DNA of 64,000 nt from Confluentibacter citreus (GTDB taxonomy: Bacteria; Bacteroidota; Bacteroidia; Flavobacteriales; Flavobacteriaceae), in contig NZ_NIXN01000004.1 of the NCBI RefSeq assembly GCF_002807055.1, positions 186,001-250,000 on the forward strand, given 5' to 3'. How positions within the stretch are numbered: position 1 is the stretch's first letter; every line of letters starts with the position of its first letter. Shown one piece after another: positions 26,764 through 34,014 of this stretch. The notes beneath the pieces were generated by a model, which worked only from the letters and a program-made list of their open reading frames with translations, did no database searches and was not told where the DNA came from. The position numbers were made by a program, and so were the translations under genes.

Positions 26764-28494
26764 TTGAAGAAACTTTTTTTTATTATACTATTAGTTACGA
26801 ACTCTTTTTCTTTGTTTTCGCAAAGTGAAAGAGTTCTTTCTTTTCATTCAGATATTTTAGTAGATACCTCAAGTACAATTACTGTAAAAGAGTCCATTAA
26901 AGTTTATGCCAACGGAAATATTTTTAAAAGAGGAATTACGCGAACGCTTCCAACGGTAAGAGTTGATAGTTCGGGTAAAAGTTTAAAGCAAGATTTCAAA
27001 ATTCTATCGGTCGAAAAGGATGGCAGCGTATCTAAATATCATACGGAAAAAGGAAGTGGTAATATTACCATTTATGTAGGTGACAGTGATGTCTTTTTAA
27101 GCGAAGGTGAATACGACTATACCATTACGTATAGCATGAGTGGACAAATTCGCTTTTTTGAAAATTATGATGAAATATACTGGAATGTCAATGGTTTTGA
27201 TTGGGCTTTACCTTTTGGTCAGGTTTCCAGTCAAATCACACTTCCTTCAGGTGGAAACATTATTCAAAATGCTTGCTATACTGGACGGTATGGTAGCAAT
27301 AGTACCAACTGTAGCTCAACAACACTATCTGAGAATATCATAAGCTTTAGTGCTGATAATTTAAGAGCTGGCGAAAATTTAACTGTGGCTGTAGGTTTTA
27401 GTAAAGGTATAGTTAGCCAACCACCTCCACCTGCACCTCCAACATTTTTTCAAAAGTTTGGAGCTCTAATTTTAAGCGGATTTATCAGTTTAGCACTCTT
27501 GTTTTATTACGGATTCACTTGGTTGAGATTTGGTATCGATCCGTCAAAGCCAACAGTAATTCCACAGTTCGAAGTTCCAAATAATATGACTCCAGCTTCA
27601 GTAGGCATGTTAGACAAACTACGCTATCATGGCGATTTAATTACAGGCACCATTTTAAATTTAGCAGTAAAGGGCTATCTTAAAATTGAAGAAGATATCC
27701 AGGAGCATATTTTCGGATTGTTTAAAAGCAAAAAGTTTTTCATCCATAAATTAAAGGAAGATTCTGGGATGCTCAATGATGAAGAAAGTCTGCTGTTCTC
27801 AAAATTATTTTCTGGCACAACCACGCTCACCTTAGATGGCAAATACGATTCCAAAGTAAAAAGCGCAGTGTCTGCCTTTCAAGCATCTTTAAGAAAACAG
27901 CATCATGGTTTAATTTATCAAGGCTTTAATTATAAATTTTGGTTAATTCCAATTTTCACTATAATCGCTTATGTAGTGTCATTTGTCTTTCTAGCTTCGC
28001 AATACTTTGAAGGAGAAAGTGATGGTTTGGTATTCGCTTTATTCTTGGTTTTAAACATTACTTTCTTTTTGATTTACCAATATTTAATTAGAAAACCTAG
28101 TTTAGAAAAATTGAAACTTAAATCATCGATTGAAGGTTTTAAAATGTACATGAGTGCAGCCGAAGAAAAGCAAATTGCACACTTTAATCCACCAGATTTA
28201 ACACCAGAAATTTTTGAAAAACTATTGCCTTATGCTGTTGTATTGGGAGCTGAAGATGTTTGGGGAGAAAAATTCCAGAACCTAATCAACAAAGCGATGA
28301 TTGACCAAAGCTATCAACCAACGTGGTATGCTGGTCGCGTTGCCAACTTCTCGACCTTTAACCATTCGTTAAATGCATCGTTATCCAATTCTATTAGCAG
28401 GTCTGCGACACCACCTTCAAGTAGTGGAAGTGGTTCGGGCGGTGGTGGATTCTCTGGTGGCGGCGGTGGCGGCGGTGGCGGTGGCGGCTGGTAG
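26764..28494 (+). CDS. DUF2207 membrane protein with glycine-rich tail
   Basis: 576 residues starting at TTG, 3 bases after lemA; the start is chosen because a signal peptide (FFIILLVTNSFSLFS) begins there. An extracytoplasmic DUF2207 beta domain (about 25-215) precedes a proline stretch and a transmembrane helix (about 232-252). A cytoplasmic region follows, then two more helices (about 392-440) and a terminal domain ending in a poly-Gly run closed by Trp. This matches the family called predicted membrane protein DUF2207, a usual LemA neighbour. Function unknown. Confidence 0.88.
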   Translation: MKKLFFIILLVTNSFSLFSQSERVLSFHSDILVDTSSTITVKESIKVYANGNIFKRGITRTLPTVRVDSSGKSLKQDFKILSVEKDGSVSKYHTEKGSGNITIYVGDSDVFLSEGEYDYTITYSMSGQIRFFENYDEIYWNVNGFDWALPFGQVSSQITLPSGGNIIQNACYTGRYGSNSTNCSSTTLSENIISFSADNLRAGENLTVAVGFSKGIVSQPPPPAPPTFFQKFGALILSGFISLALLFYYGFTWLRFGIDPSKPTVIPQFEVPNNMTPASVGMLDKLRYHGDLITGTILNLAVKGYLKIEEDIQEHIFGLFKSKKFFIHKLKEDSGMLNDEESLLFSKLFSGTTTLTLDGKYDSKVKSAVSAFQASLRKQHHGLIYQGFNYKFWLIPIFTIIAYVVSFVFLASQYFEGESDGLVFALFLVLNITFFLIYQYLIRKPSLEKLKLKSSIEGFKMYMSAAEEKQIAHFNPPDLTPEIFEKLLPYAVVLGAEDVWGEKFQNLINKAMIDQSYQPTWYAGRVANFSTFNHSLNASLSNSISRSATPPSSSGSGSGGGGFSGGGGGGGGGGGW

Positions 28495-28665
28495 ATTGTC
28501 ACTTTAACTCAGTTCTTATTAAGAACCCTTTGCAATAGCACACTAACGGGGGCTATAAAGGTTTGTCCTAATATTCGCAAGTGTACATATTTTAAACCAT
28601 CTACCGATTTATCAACAAAGTCGCAAACGACTTACGGATACTAGAGATCAACTAATTTTAATTTC

Positions 28666-28673
28666 TATCTTTG
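28666..28673 (+). promoter_or_regulatory. Candidate -7 box for the GH43 gene
   Basis: TATCTTTG is an exact TAnnTTTG match, 118 bases before the GH43 start, implying a long leader. A -33 element at the standard spacing is not evident. Confidence 0.35.
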
Positions 28674-28791
28674 TATTTGTTGTACGTTTTTAAATCAAAA
28701 ACAAATTAGAAACATCCAAGTAAAAACATCCGAAAGCACCCCGATTTTATTGAAAATATATTAGCTATTGGTGTACTAAAAAAGATTAAGA

Positions 28792-30852
28792 ATGAGGAAA
28801 ATTTTATTTATTTCGAAAAGGTCGCAAGTAATTCTATTAATTACGGCTATGGTATTATTTTGTAGTAAAAAATCAAATGGGCAAAATAATCAGTCGGAAA
28901 ACGACCATGCATTAGATCAATTCACCTACAATGCGGTTGGTAATCCATATTTGCCATTATGGGAACATCTACCCGATGGTGAACCCCGTGTTTTTGAAGA
29001 TCCCGACAACCCAGGGAAATACCGCATTTATATCATAGGATCACACGATGTTCGATATGGAAGTTACTGTGGACCTGATATAAGGGCTTGGTCTGCATCA
29101 GTAGATGACTTATCTAACTGGCGTGATGAAGGTGCCATTTTCACATATCCAATAAGTGAACAATGGGATGTTATGTATGCTCCCGACTTAGTTGAGGTGA
29201 AAAAAAAGGACGGCACAAAGGAATACATTCTTTACCCGCACAGTCGTGGTAGGGGCAGAGAACCTATGGTAGCCAAAGGAGACCGCCCTGATGGACCTTT
29301 TACCCCCATTAACATGACTGAAGACGGAACGGGGACATTAGAGGGAAGTACTATGGGCTTCGATCCTGCAGTATATATTGATTATATTACAGACCCAAAA
29401 GATCCTGATTATGAAATCGGTTTCAGAGCATATGGATTCTGGGGATTCCAGAGATCATCAGCCGGTGAATTAGATCAGAATACAATGTATTCGCTCCGAC
29501 CTGGTACAACGGCTATTCAAAGTTTTATTAATACCCGTATTTTTCCGGGTGAAGACCCTGCTGCATTTAGCTTCTTTGAGGCTGCATCGATTCGTAAAAT
29601 TGGCAATAAATATGTATGGGTGTACAGCGGCTATTCAGGGCCCGATTATGGGCTTGGTAGATCAAATTCCACACTGCGCTATGCTTACGGCGATTCTCCG
29701 ATGGGTCCTTGGAAAAGCGGTGGCGTTCTGGTAGATTCACGAGCTGTTGTCCTCAATAGGGACGGAAGTAAATTGCAAACAACTTATTCAGGTCATAACA
29801 CACATGGTAGCATCCAGTTGATTAACGACCAGTATTATGTTTTCTATCACAGGGCACCAAGAGGATTTGGATTTGCACGTCAGCCTATGGTGTCGCCAGT
29901 CAAAGTTGAATGGGATGAAAAACCGGTGGCAGAAGGAGGGAAAGTTATAATAAAAGGATATGACCCTTATACGGAGGATAATACATGGACACTAAAAGAC
30001 GGCCAAGGTAATGAGTATAATGGTGCCGAAGTAACTTCAGAAGGCTTCCACATTTATGGCCTCGATCCCTATCAATATTACTCGGCGGGATATGCCAGTT
30101 ACCTTTCAAACCAAGGCAGCCAACAGGATTCATGGGATATTTGGGATAATAACATGCCCATTACTGATGTGAAGAATGGTGATATTATAGGTTATAAGTA
30201 TTTTGGTTTTGGTGGTCTTGACAAAGACACAAAAGGATTGAAAGCCTTTGAAGGAACCAGTCCTAATAACAAAACAGAATTTAATCTATTTCTTGCACCA
30301 AAGACAAAAAATGCATTTAAGATTAACGTTTGGCTAGACGGACCTTGGGATAATGATACCTGGAAGGGCAAAAAAATTGGTGAAATAAATGTACCTGTAA
30401 ACGCTGCTCAAGAAACCACAAAATTCACAATAGACGTTTCATCGATTGTTGACAATATGGACAAAAAACATGCGATTTTTCTCGTAGTCGATGGTTCTGA
30501 CTCGGAGGGTCTTTTCGATTTAGCAGGACTGGGATTTAGCTCAAACAAAAAGGAAATTGTTCGTCCTGTTCCACCTGTAGTAAGTATTATGGTTAACGGA
30601 AATGCAATAGATATACCAGCTACACCTGTAAGATCCACAAACGCCAACGGTATTGTCGGTTATGATCTTTATGAGGCTACTTATACACTTCCTACTGGAA
30701 CCAATCATATACCGACGGTATCAGCATCTTCAGACAATTCAAAAGTAAAAGTTGCTATAACACAAGCGGAATCGAAAACCGGAAAAGCTGTGGTGAAATT
30801 TGATTATAATGGCGTGGTTAAAACATATAATGTGGTGTTTGCTGCTGAATAG
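28792..30852 (+). CDS. Secreted GH43-family glycosidase with C-terminal beta domains
   Basis: 686 residues. A signal peptide (residues 1-30; hydrophobic VILLITAMVLFC followed by SNGQ) precedes a five-bladed propeller whose acidic triad is visible: Asp70 in RVFEDPDN, Asp132 in MYAPDLVE and Glu263 in FFEAASIRK. A CBM6-like domain (about 470-585) and a terminal beta-sandwich (about 595-686) follow; the latter resembles the short sandwich before the lectin domain of the GH3 enzyme. GH43 members act on xylose- and arabinose-containing glycans; the exact linkage cannot be told. By eye it is richer in G and C than its neighbours, which together with flanking repeats hints at acquisition by transfer. 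Confidence 0.85.
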   Translation: MRKILFISKRSQVILLITAMVLFCSKKSNGQNNQSENDHALDQFTYNAVGNPYLPLWEHLPDGEPRVFEDPDNPGKYRIYIIGSHDVRYGSYCGPDIRAWSASVDDLSNWRDEGAIFTYPISEQWDVMYAPDLVEVKKKDGTKEYILYPHSRGRGREPMVAKGDRPDGPFTPINMTEDGTGTLEGSTMGFDPAVYIDYITDPKDPDYEIGFRAYGFWGFQRSSAGELDQNTMYSLRPGTTAIQSFINTRIFPGEDPAAFSFFEAASIRKIGNKYVWVYSGYSGPDYGLGRSNSTLRYAYGDSPMGPWKSGGVLVDSRAVVLNRDGSKLQTTYSGHNTHGSIQLINDQYYVFYHRAPRGFGFARQPMVSPVKVEWDEKPVAEGGKVIIKGYDPYTEDNTWTLKDGQGNEYNGAEVTSEGFHIYGLDPYQYYSAGYASYLSNQGSQQDSWDIWDNNMPITDVKNGDIIGYKYFGFGGLDKDTKGLKAFEGTSPNNKTEFNLFLAPKTKNAFKINVWLDGPWDNDTWKGKKIGEINVPVNAAQETTKFTIDVSSIVDNMDKKHAIFLVVDGSDSEGLFDLAGLGFSSNKKEIVRPVPPVVSIMVNGNAIDIPATPVRSTNANGIVGYDLYEATYTLPTGTNHIPTVSASSDNSKVKVAITQAESKTGKAVVKFDYNGVVKTYNVVFAAE

Positions 30853-30854
30853 TG

Positions 30855-31198
30855 TCTCTTAAAAAAGCCATTGCTAATAGAAGTGATTCGTTTGAATTAA
30901 TGATTTCAGCAGAGGATGAAAAAAATGTCTTAGCGGATGTAAAATCTATATACCCATAACCCGAAATGTAATAATTTAAGGGAAGTGAATAACCTGGTGA
31001 TAAAGATGTTTTGGTAGCATTAACAATTTGCATGTAGCTTCCAATATTCTTTTTGCTTCACCATTTCATATAGGGCTTACTATTGACCGAGATGTTGTCA
31101 TTTAGCTTCAAAGTGTCACTAGTCTGACTATATGAAAAATTTATAGATAACAATTCAAAAAATATTAAAACTAATAATCCAATTTTGATTTTATACAT
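30855..31198 (-). pseudogene. Broken 5' part of a secreted-protein gene
   Basis: From an ATG at 31198 the minus strand encodes a clear signal peptide (KIKIGLLVLIFFELLSIN, then FSYSQ), about 26 more residues, an in-frame TGA after PYMKW, and then about 60 further residues in the same frame (YISGYGYIDFTSAK, IINSNESLLLAMAFLRD). The frame runs into the antisense of the GH43 3' end, so the rest of the gene is lost. The family is not recognisable. It converges on GH43. Confidence 0.65.
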
Positions 31199-31284
31199 TT
31201 TAACGTTTCTAATTATATTAGAATGGGTTTTGTTTTAAATCCTTAAAATTGACTTCTATCAACTAAACTGTCAACTAAAAATAT

Positions 31285-31319
31285 AAAGCCCCATAAATCA
31301 ATTCATTATGGGGCTTTTT
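31285..31319. terminator. Bidirectional terminator, outermost of three
   Basis: AAAGCCCCATAA pairs with TTATGGGGCTTT and is followed by a T run. It lies directly before the outermost copy of the tRNA-Ser 3' end and can serve minus-strand transcription from the tRNA. Confidence 0.85.
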
Positions 31320-31336
31320 GCGGAGAAAGAGGGATT
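31317..31336 (-). repeat. Copy of the tRNA-Ser 3' end (outer)
   Basis: The 20-mer TTTGCGGAGAAAGAGGGATT is identical to the one covering the 3' end of tRNA-Ser at 31619-31638 and to 31491-31510. On the minus strand it is the acceptor and T-arm half of the tRNA, typical of an attachment-site remnant. Confidence 0.85.
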
Positions 31337-31419
31337 ATTTTCAATGTTCCCTAAAGGTAATCCTGAGCAAGCATAGAAAACTCAATCAAGCTATCGCTTG
31401 CTTTGCTTTTTTATTTTAT
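31321..31419. repeat. 99-base repeat, second copy
   Basis: Partner of 25746-25844 at about 88% identity, in the same orientation. Includes the tRNA-end sequence and the CAAGC-GCTTG hairpin with T-rich tail. Confidence 0.8.
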
Positions 31420-31459
31420 TCCAAAAGCTAAAAGTGCTTTTGCTTTTTCCATAAAATAA

Positions 31460-31487
31460 AAAACCCACAATGTAAATTGTGGGTTTT
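31460..31487. terminator. Hairpin terminator, middle
   Basis: AAAACCCACAAT pairs with ATTGTGGGTTTT around a 4-base loop, next to the middle copy of the tRNA 3' end. Confidence 0.8.
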
Positions 31488-31490
31488 CCT

Positions 31491-31510
31491 TTTGCGGAGA
31501 AAGAGGGATT
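31491..31510 (-). repeat. Copy of the tRNA-Ser 3' end (middle)
   Basis: Identical 20-mer to those at 31317 and 31619. It sits 128 bases from the true tRNA end, between the middle and inner terminators. Confidence 0.85.
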
Positions 31511-31564
31511 TTGTGCCAACATCCCTCTTACAGCATTTTGCAAATGCTGAAGTCTTAAAATCAA

Positions 31565-31596
31565 AAAAACCACTCAAGTAAAACTTGGTGGTTTTT
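31565..31596. terminator. Hairpin terminator of tRNA-Ser, inner
   Basis: AAAAACCAC-TCAAG pairs with CTTG-GTGGTTTTT with one bulged base. It is the first terminator met by transcription leaving tRNA-Ser on the minus strand. Confidence 0.75.
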
Positions 31597-31622
31597 CTAA
31601 TTTCAAGCCTCGCGCTTGTTTG

Positions 31623-31707
31623 CGGAGAAAGAGGGATTCGAACCCCCGGAGGTGTGACCCTCAACAGTTTTCAAGACTGCCGCATTCGACCGCTCTGCCA
31701 TTTCTCC
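31623..31707 (-). tRNA. tRNA-Ser (anticodon UGA)
   Basis: An 85-base gene on the minus strand. The 5' acceptor GGAGAAA pairs with TTTCTCC at the 3' end; the anticodon loop CTTGAAA gives anticodon TGA (31671-31673 on the plus strand); a long variable arm and the GGTTCGAATCC T-arm identify a class II serine tRNA. The discriminator is G and a full CCA is not encoded. Its 3' end is repeated twice in the following 320 bases, with a longer, less exact repeat at 25.75 kb. Confidence 0.95.
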
Positions 31708-31876
31708 AAAAGCGTCTCATCAGCTATTCGCTGAATGCGGGTGCAAATATAGAACCCTTTTTTATTTCTTTCAAATAAAAGCCTAACTTTTTAAAAGTTT
31801 TTTATTTAGGCTAAATATTAATCGATTTATATCGAAATAAATGCATCATTGTAATAAAAAACCAACTTTCAAATCT

Positions 31877-31884
31877 TATTTTTG
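31877..31884 (+). promoter_or_regulatory. Candidate -7 box for the nitroreductase operon
   Basis: TATTTTTG matches TAnnTTTG and ends 20 bases before the nitroreductase ATG. A TTG further upstream is about 25 bases away, wider than usual. Confidence 0.4.
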
Positions 31885-31904
31885 TGCTTCCGTAACATGG
31901 ATAT

Positions 31905-32534
31905 ATGGATACTATAAAACAGTTAGAATGGCGATATGCCACCAAGAAGTTTGATAAAACTAAAAAATTATCGGCCTCTAAATTAAATATATTAAAGCAG
32001 GCGTTTAATTTAACAGCCACGTCTTTCGGTTTGCAGACCATCAGTTTGGTGGTTGTTTCCGATCCCGATGTGAGAACGTTGTTGGTGGAGCACGCCTATA
32101 GGCAATCCCAAGTGTTGGACGCTTCCCATTTATTGGTCATTTGTATTAAGGAAACCATTGACAGCAAAGATGTGAATGATTATTTTGATAACATAAGAGC
32201 CATACGTGATACTTCTGAAACCATTTTAAGTCCGTATAGAAAGAATTTGATTGACACCATGCAACGCATGACCGTGATAGAGCAACAACAATGGTCGATG
32301 AATCAAGCTTTTATTGCCTTAGGAAATTTAATGACTGTTTGTGCTATGGAAGGGATCGATTCTTGTCCCATGGAAGGTTTTGTGCCTAGTAAATATGATG
32401 ATATTCTGAATTTAAAAGCACTCGGATTGAAATCCGCTTTATTGCTTCCTGTTGGTTACAGAGCTGAAGACGATATGTTTTCTGGCTTTTTAAAAGTGAG
32501 GAAAAACATAGAAGATACTGTAATTGAATTATAA
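31905..32534 (+). CDS. Nitroreductase family NAD(P)H-dependent oxidoreductase
   Basis: 209 residues, full length for an NfsB-like flavoprotein. Family landmarks are the FMN-binding WRYATKKFD near the start, the SFGLQ segment, the mid-protein NQAFIALGNLM helix, and the conserved MEGFVPSKYD / LPVGYRAEDD pair near the end. It would reduce quinones or nitro compounds using FMN and NAD(P)H; the physiological substrate is not evident. The DegT gene follows after 16 bases, suggesting co-transcription. Confidence 0.9.
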   Translation: MDTIKQLEWRYATKKFDKTKKLSASKLNILKQAFNLTATSFGLQTISLVVVSDPDVRTLLVEHAYRQSQVLDASHLLVICIKETIDSKDVNDYFDNIRAIRDTSETILSPYRKNLIDTMQRMTVIEQQQWSMNQAFIALGNLMTVCAMEGIDSCPMEGFVPSKYDDILNLKALGLKSALLLPVGYRAEDDMFSGFLKVRKNIEDTVIEL

Positions 32535-32550
32535 TTTATAAATAAAATAT

Positions 32551-33744
32551 ATGCCCGGATTTGAATTATTTGGTGACGCCGAAAGAAAAGAAGTGAATGA
32601 TGTTTTAGAAAATGGTGTGTTGATGCGTTATGGTTTTGATGGCATGCGACATGGCCATTGGAAATCTAAAGAATTGGAAACGCAATTACAGCACACATTT
32701 AAAACCAAACATGCGCAATTGGTGTCTAGCGGTACGGCAGCCGTAACCATTGCGTTGGCATCTGCGGGCGTTGGAGCAGGCGATGAGGTCATTATGCCAA
32801 CGTTTACTTTTGTAGCAAGCTTTGAAGCCATTATGGCATTGGGGGCGATTCCCATTTTGGTGGATATTGATGACACCTTAACATTAGATCCTGTTGCGGT
32901 AGAAAACGCCATAACATCAAAAACCAAAGCGGTTATGGTCGTGCAAATGTGCGGCAGTATGGGCAATATGGATGCTTTACAAAGTATTTGCAATAAGCAT
33001 AATGTATTGCTAATTGAAGATGCTTGTCAGGCCATTGGTGGTACTTACAAAGGAAAACCTTTGGGAAGCATTGGGGATTTAGGATGTTTTTCTTTTGATT
33101 TTGTGAAGACCATTACCTGTGGTGAAGGTGGCGCGGTGATTACCAATAATGAAACGTATTATTTGAATGCCGACCATTACAGCGATCATGGCCATGACCA
33201 TATAGGAAATGATAGAGGTGCAGAAACACATCCGTTTTTAGGATTTAATTACAGGATCTCTGAGCTTCATGCTGCGGTTGGTTTGGCGCAGATTAAAAGA
33301 CTTCCGGAGTTTTTAAGTCTTCAAAAGAAACATTATAGCATCTTACGGGATGCATTATCAACGATTCAAGAAGTTACTTTTAGAACCGTTCCTGAAGGCG
33401 GTGAAGAAAGCTATGCCTTTTTGAATTTCTTTTTACCAACTTTGGAAATCGCCCAAAGTGTGTCCAAAGGTTTTAAGGAACATGGTGTGGATGGGTGTTT
33501 TCATTACTACGACAACAATTGGCATTATATTAGAAAGTGGGACCATTTAAAAGATTTGAAGTCTCTTTTTCCTATATCTGTCGAAGTGAAAGAAGGATTA
33601 GCATATCTCAAAACCAAGGAATTTCCGCAATCCGACCATTATATTGGCAGAAACATCTCTTGTCTAATTAAGTTGTCATGGACGGAAGATGAGGTGAAAG
33701 CCAGGGCTTCTAAAATGGTTGAGATAATTAAGGGGATTTTATAA
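32551..33744 (+). CDS. DegT/DnrJ/EryC1/StrS-family PLP aminotransferase
   Basis: 397 residues with the fold-type I features of the sugar-aminotransferase family: the SSGTAAVTIAL phosphate-binding loop, the IEDACQAIGG motif with the PLP-contacting Asp, and Lys186 in the FSFDFVKT segment as the Schiff-base lysine. A histidine-rich insertion (YSDHGHDHIG) follows the lysine. Members transaminate nucleotide-linked keto-sugars; here no other sugar-pathway gene is nearby, so the substrate is unknown. Probably in an operon with the nitroreductase. Confidence 0.88.
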   Translation: MPGFELFGDAERKEVNDVLENGVLMRYGFDGMRHGHWKSKELETQLQHTFKTKHAQLVSSGTAAVTIALASAGVGAGDEVIMPTFTFVASFEAIMALGAIPILVDIDDTLTLDPVAVENAITSKTKAVMVVQMCGSMGNMDALQSICNKHNVLLIEDACQAIGGTYKGKPLGSIGDLGCFSFDFVKTITCGEGGAVITNNETYYLNADHYSDHGHDHIGNDRGAETHPFLGFNYRISELHAAVGLAQIKRLPEFLSLQKKHYSILRDALSTIQEVTFRTVPEGGEESYAFLNFFLPTLEIAQSVSKGFKEHGVDGCFHYYDNNWHYIRKWDHLKDLKSLFPISVEVKEGLAYLKTKEFPQSDHYIGRNISCLIKLSWTEDEVKARASKMVEIIKGIL

Positions 33745-33748
33745 TATG

Positions 33749-33913
33749 TTCTCGATACAATTCGCTTAGGCGAATCACTCGAACTGACAAGCTAACTAAA
33801 AAACACAATTAATAACCTAAATGTCACTTCGAGTAAATTTGTATCGAGAAGCTTTACAACTAATAACGGTTCTCGATACAAAATTCTGAAAAAGAATTTC
33901 ACTCGAACTGACA
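33749..33913. repeat. Cluster of three TTCTCGATACA repeats, middle one inverted
   Basis: Copies at 33749-33789 and 33870-33913 run from TTCTCGATACA to CACTCGAACTGACA. A shorter copy at 33822-33850 is inverted. The two forward copies hold hairpins with different stem sequences (ATTCGC/GCGAAT and AAATTCT/AGAATTT), so the fold is kept while bases change. They fill the gap between the DegT gene and ribB, which converge here. Confidence 0.75.
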
Positions 33914-34014
33914 CTTAGGAAATGATAAAGTTGCAAATGCACAACGGGAAAATTAATATGCTTAAGAATAAGAAATAGCAATAAAAAATAATTAATTTCA
34001 CTCAAAAAGTGAAA

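Larger units (their letters stand above)
30853..31904. other. Variable 1-kb gap around tRNA-Ser
   Basis: Holds a secreted-protein pseudogene on the minus strand, three hairpin terminators, three copies of the tRNA-Ser 3' end (one inside the real gene) and the second 99-base repeat copy. The frames visible between 31391 and 31664 overlap these repeats and are not genes. Confidence 0.7.

Noticed and set aside
28314-28502. Poly-proline antisense frame
   Set aside because: It is the complement of the glycine-rich tail of the DUF2207 protein.
31391-31664. Two minus-strand frames around the tRNA repeats
   Set aside because: They run across terminators, tRNA-end copies and part of the tRNA itself.
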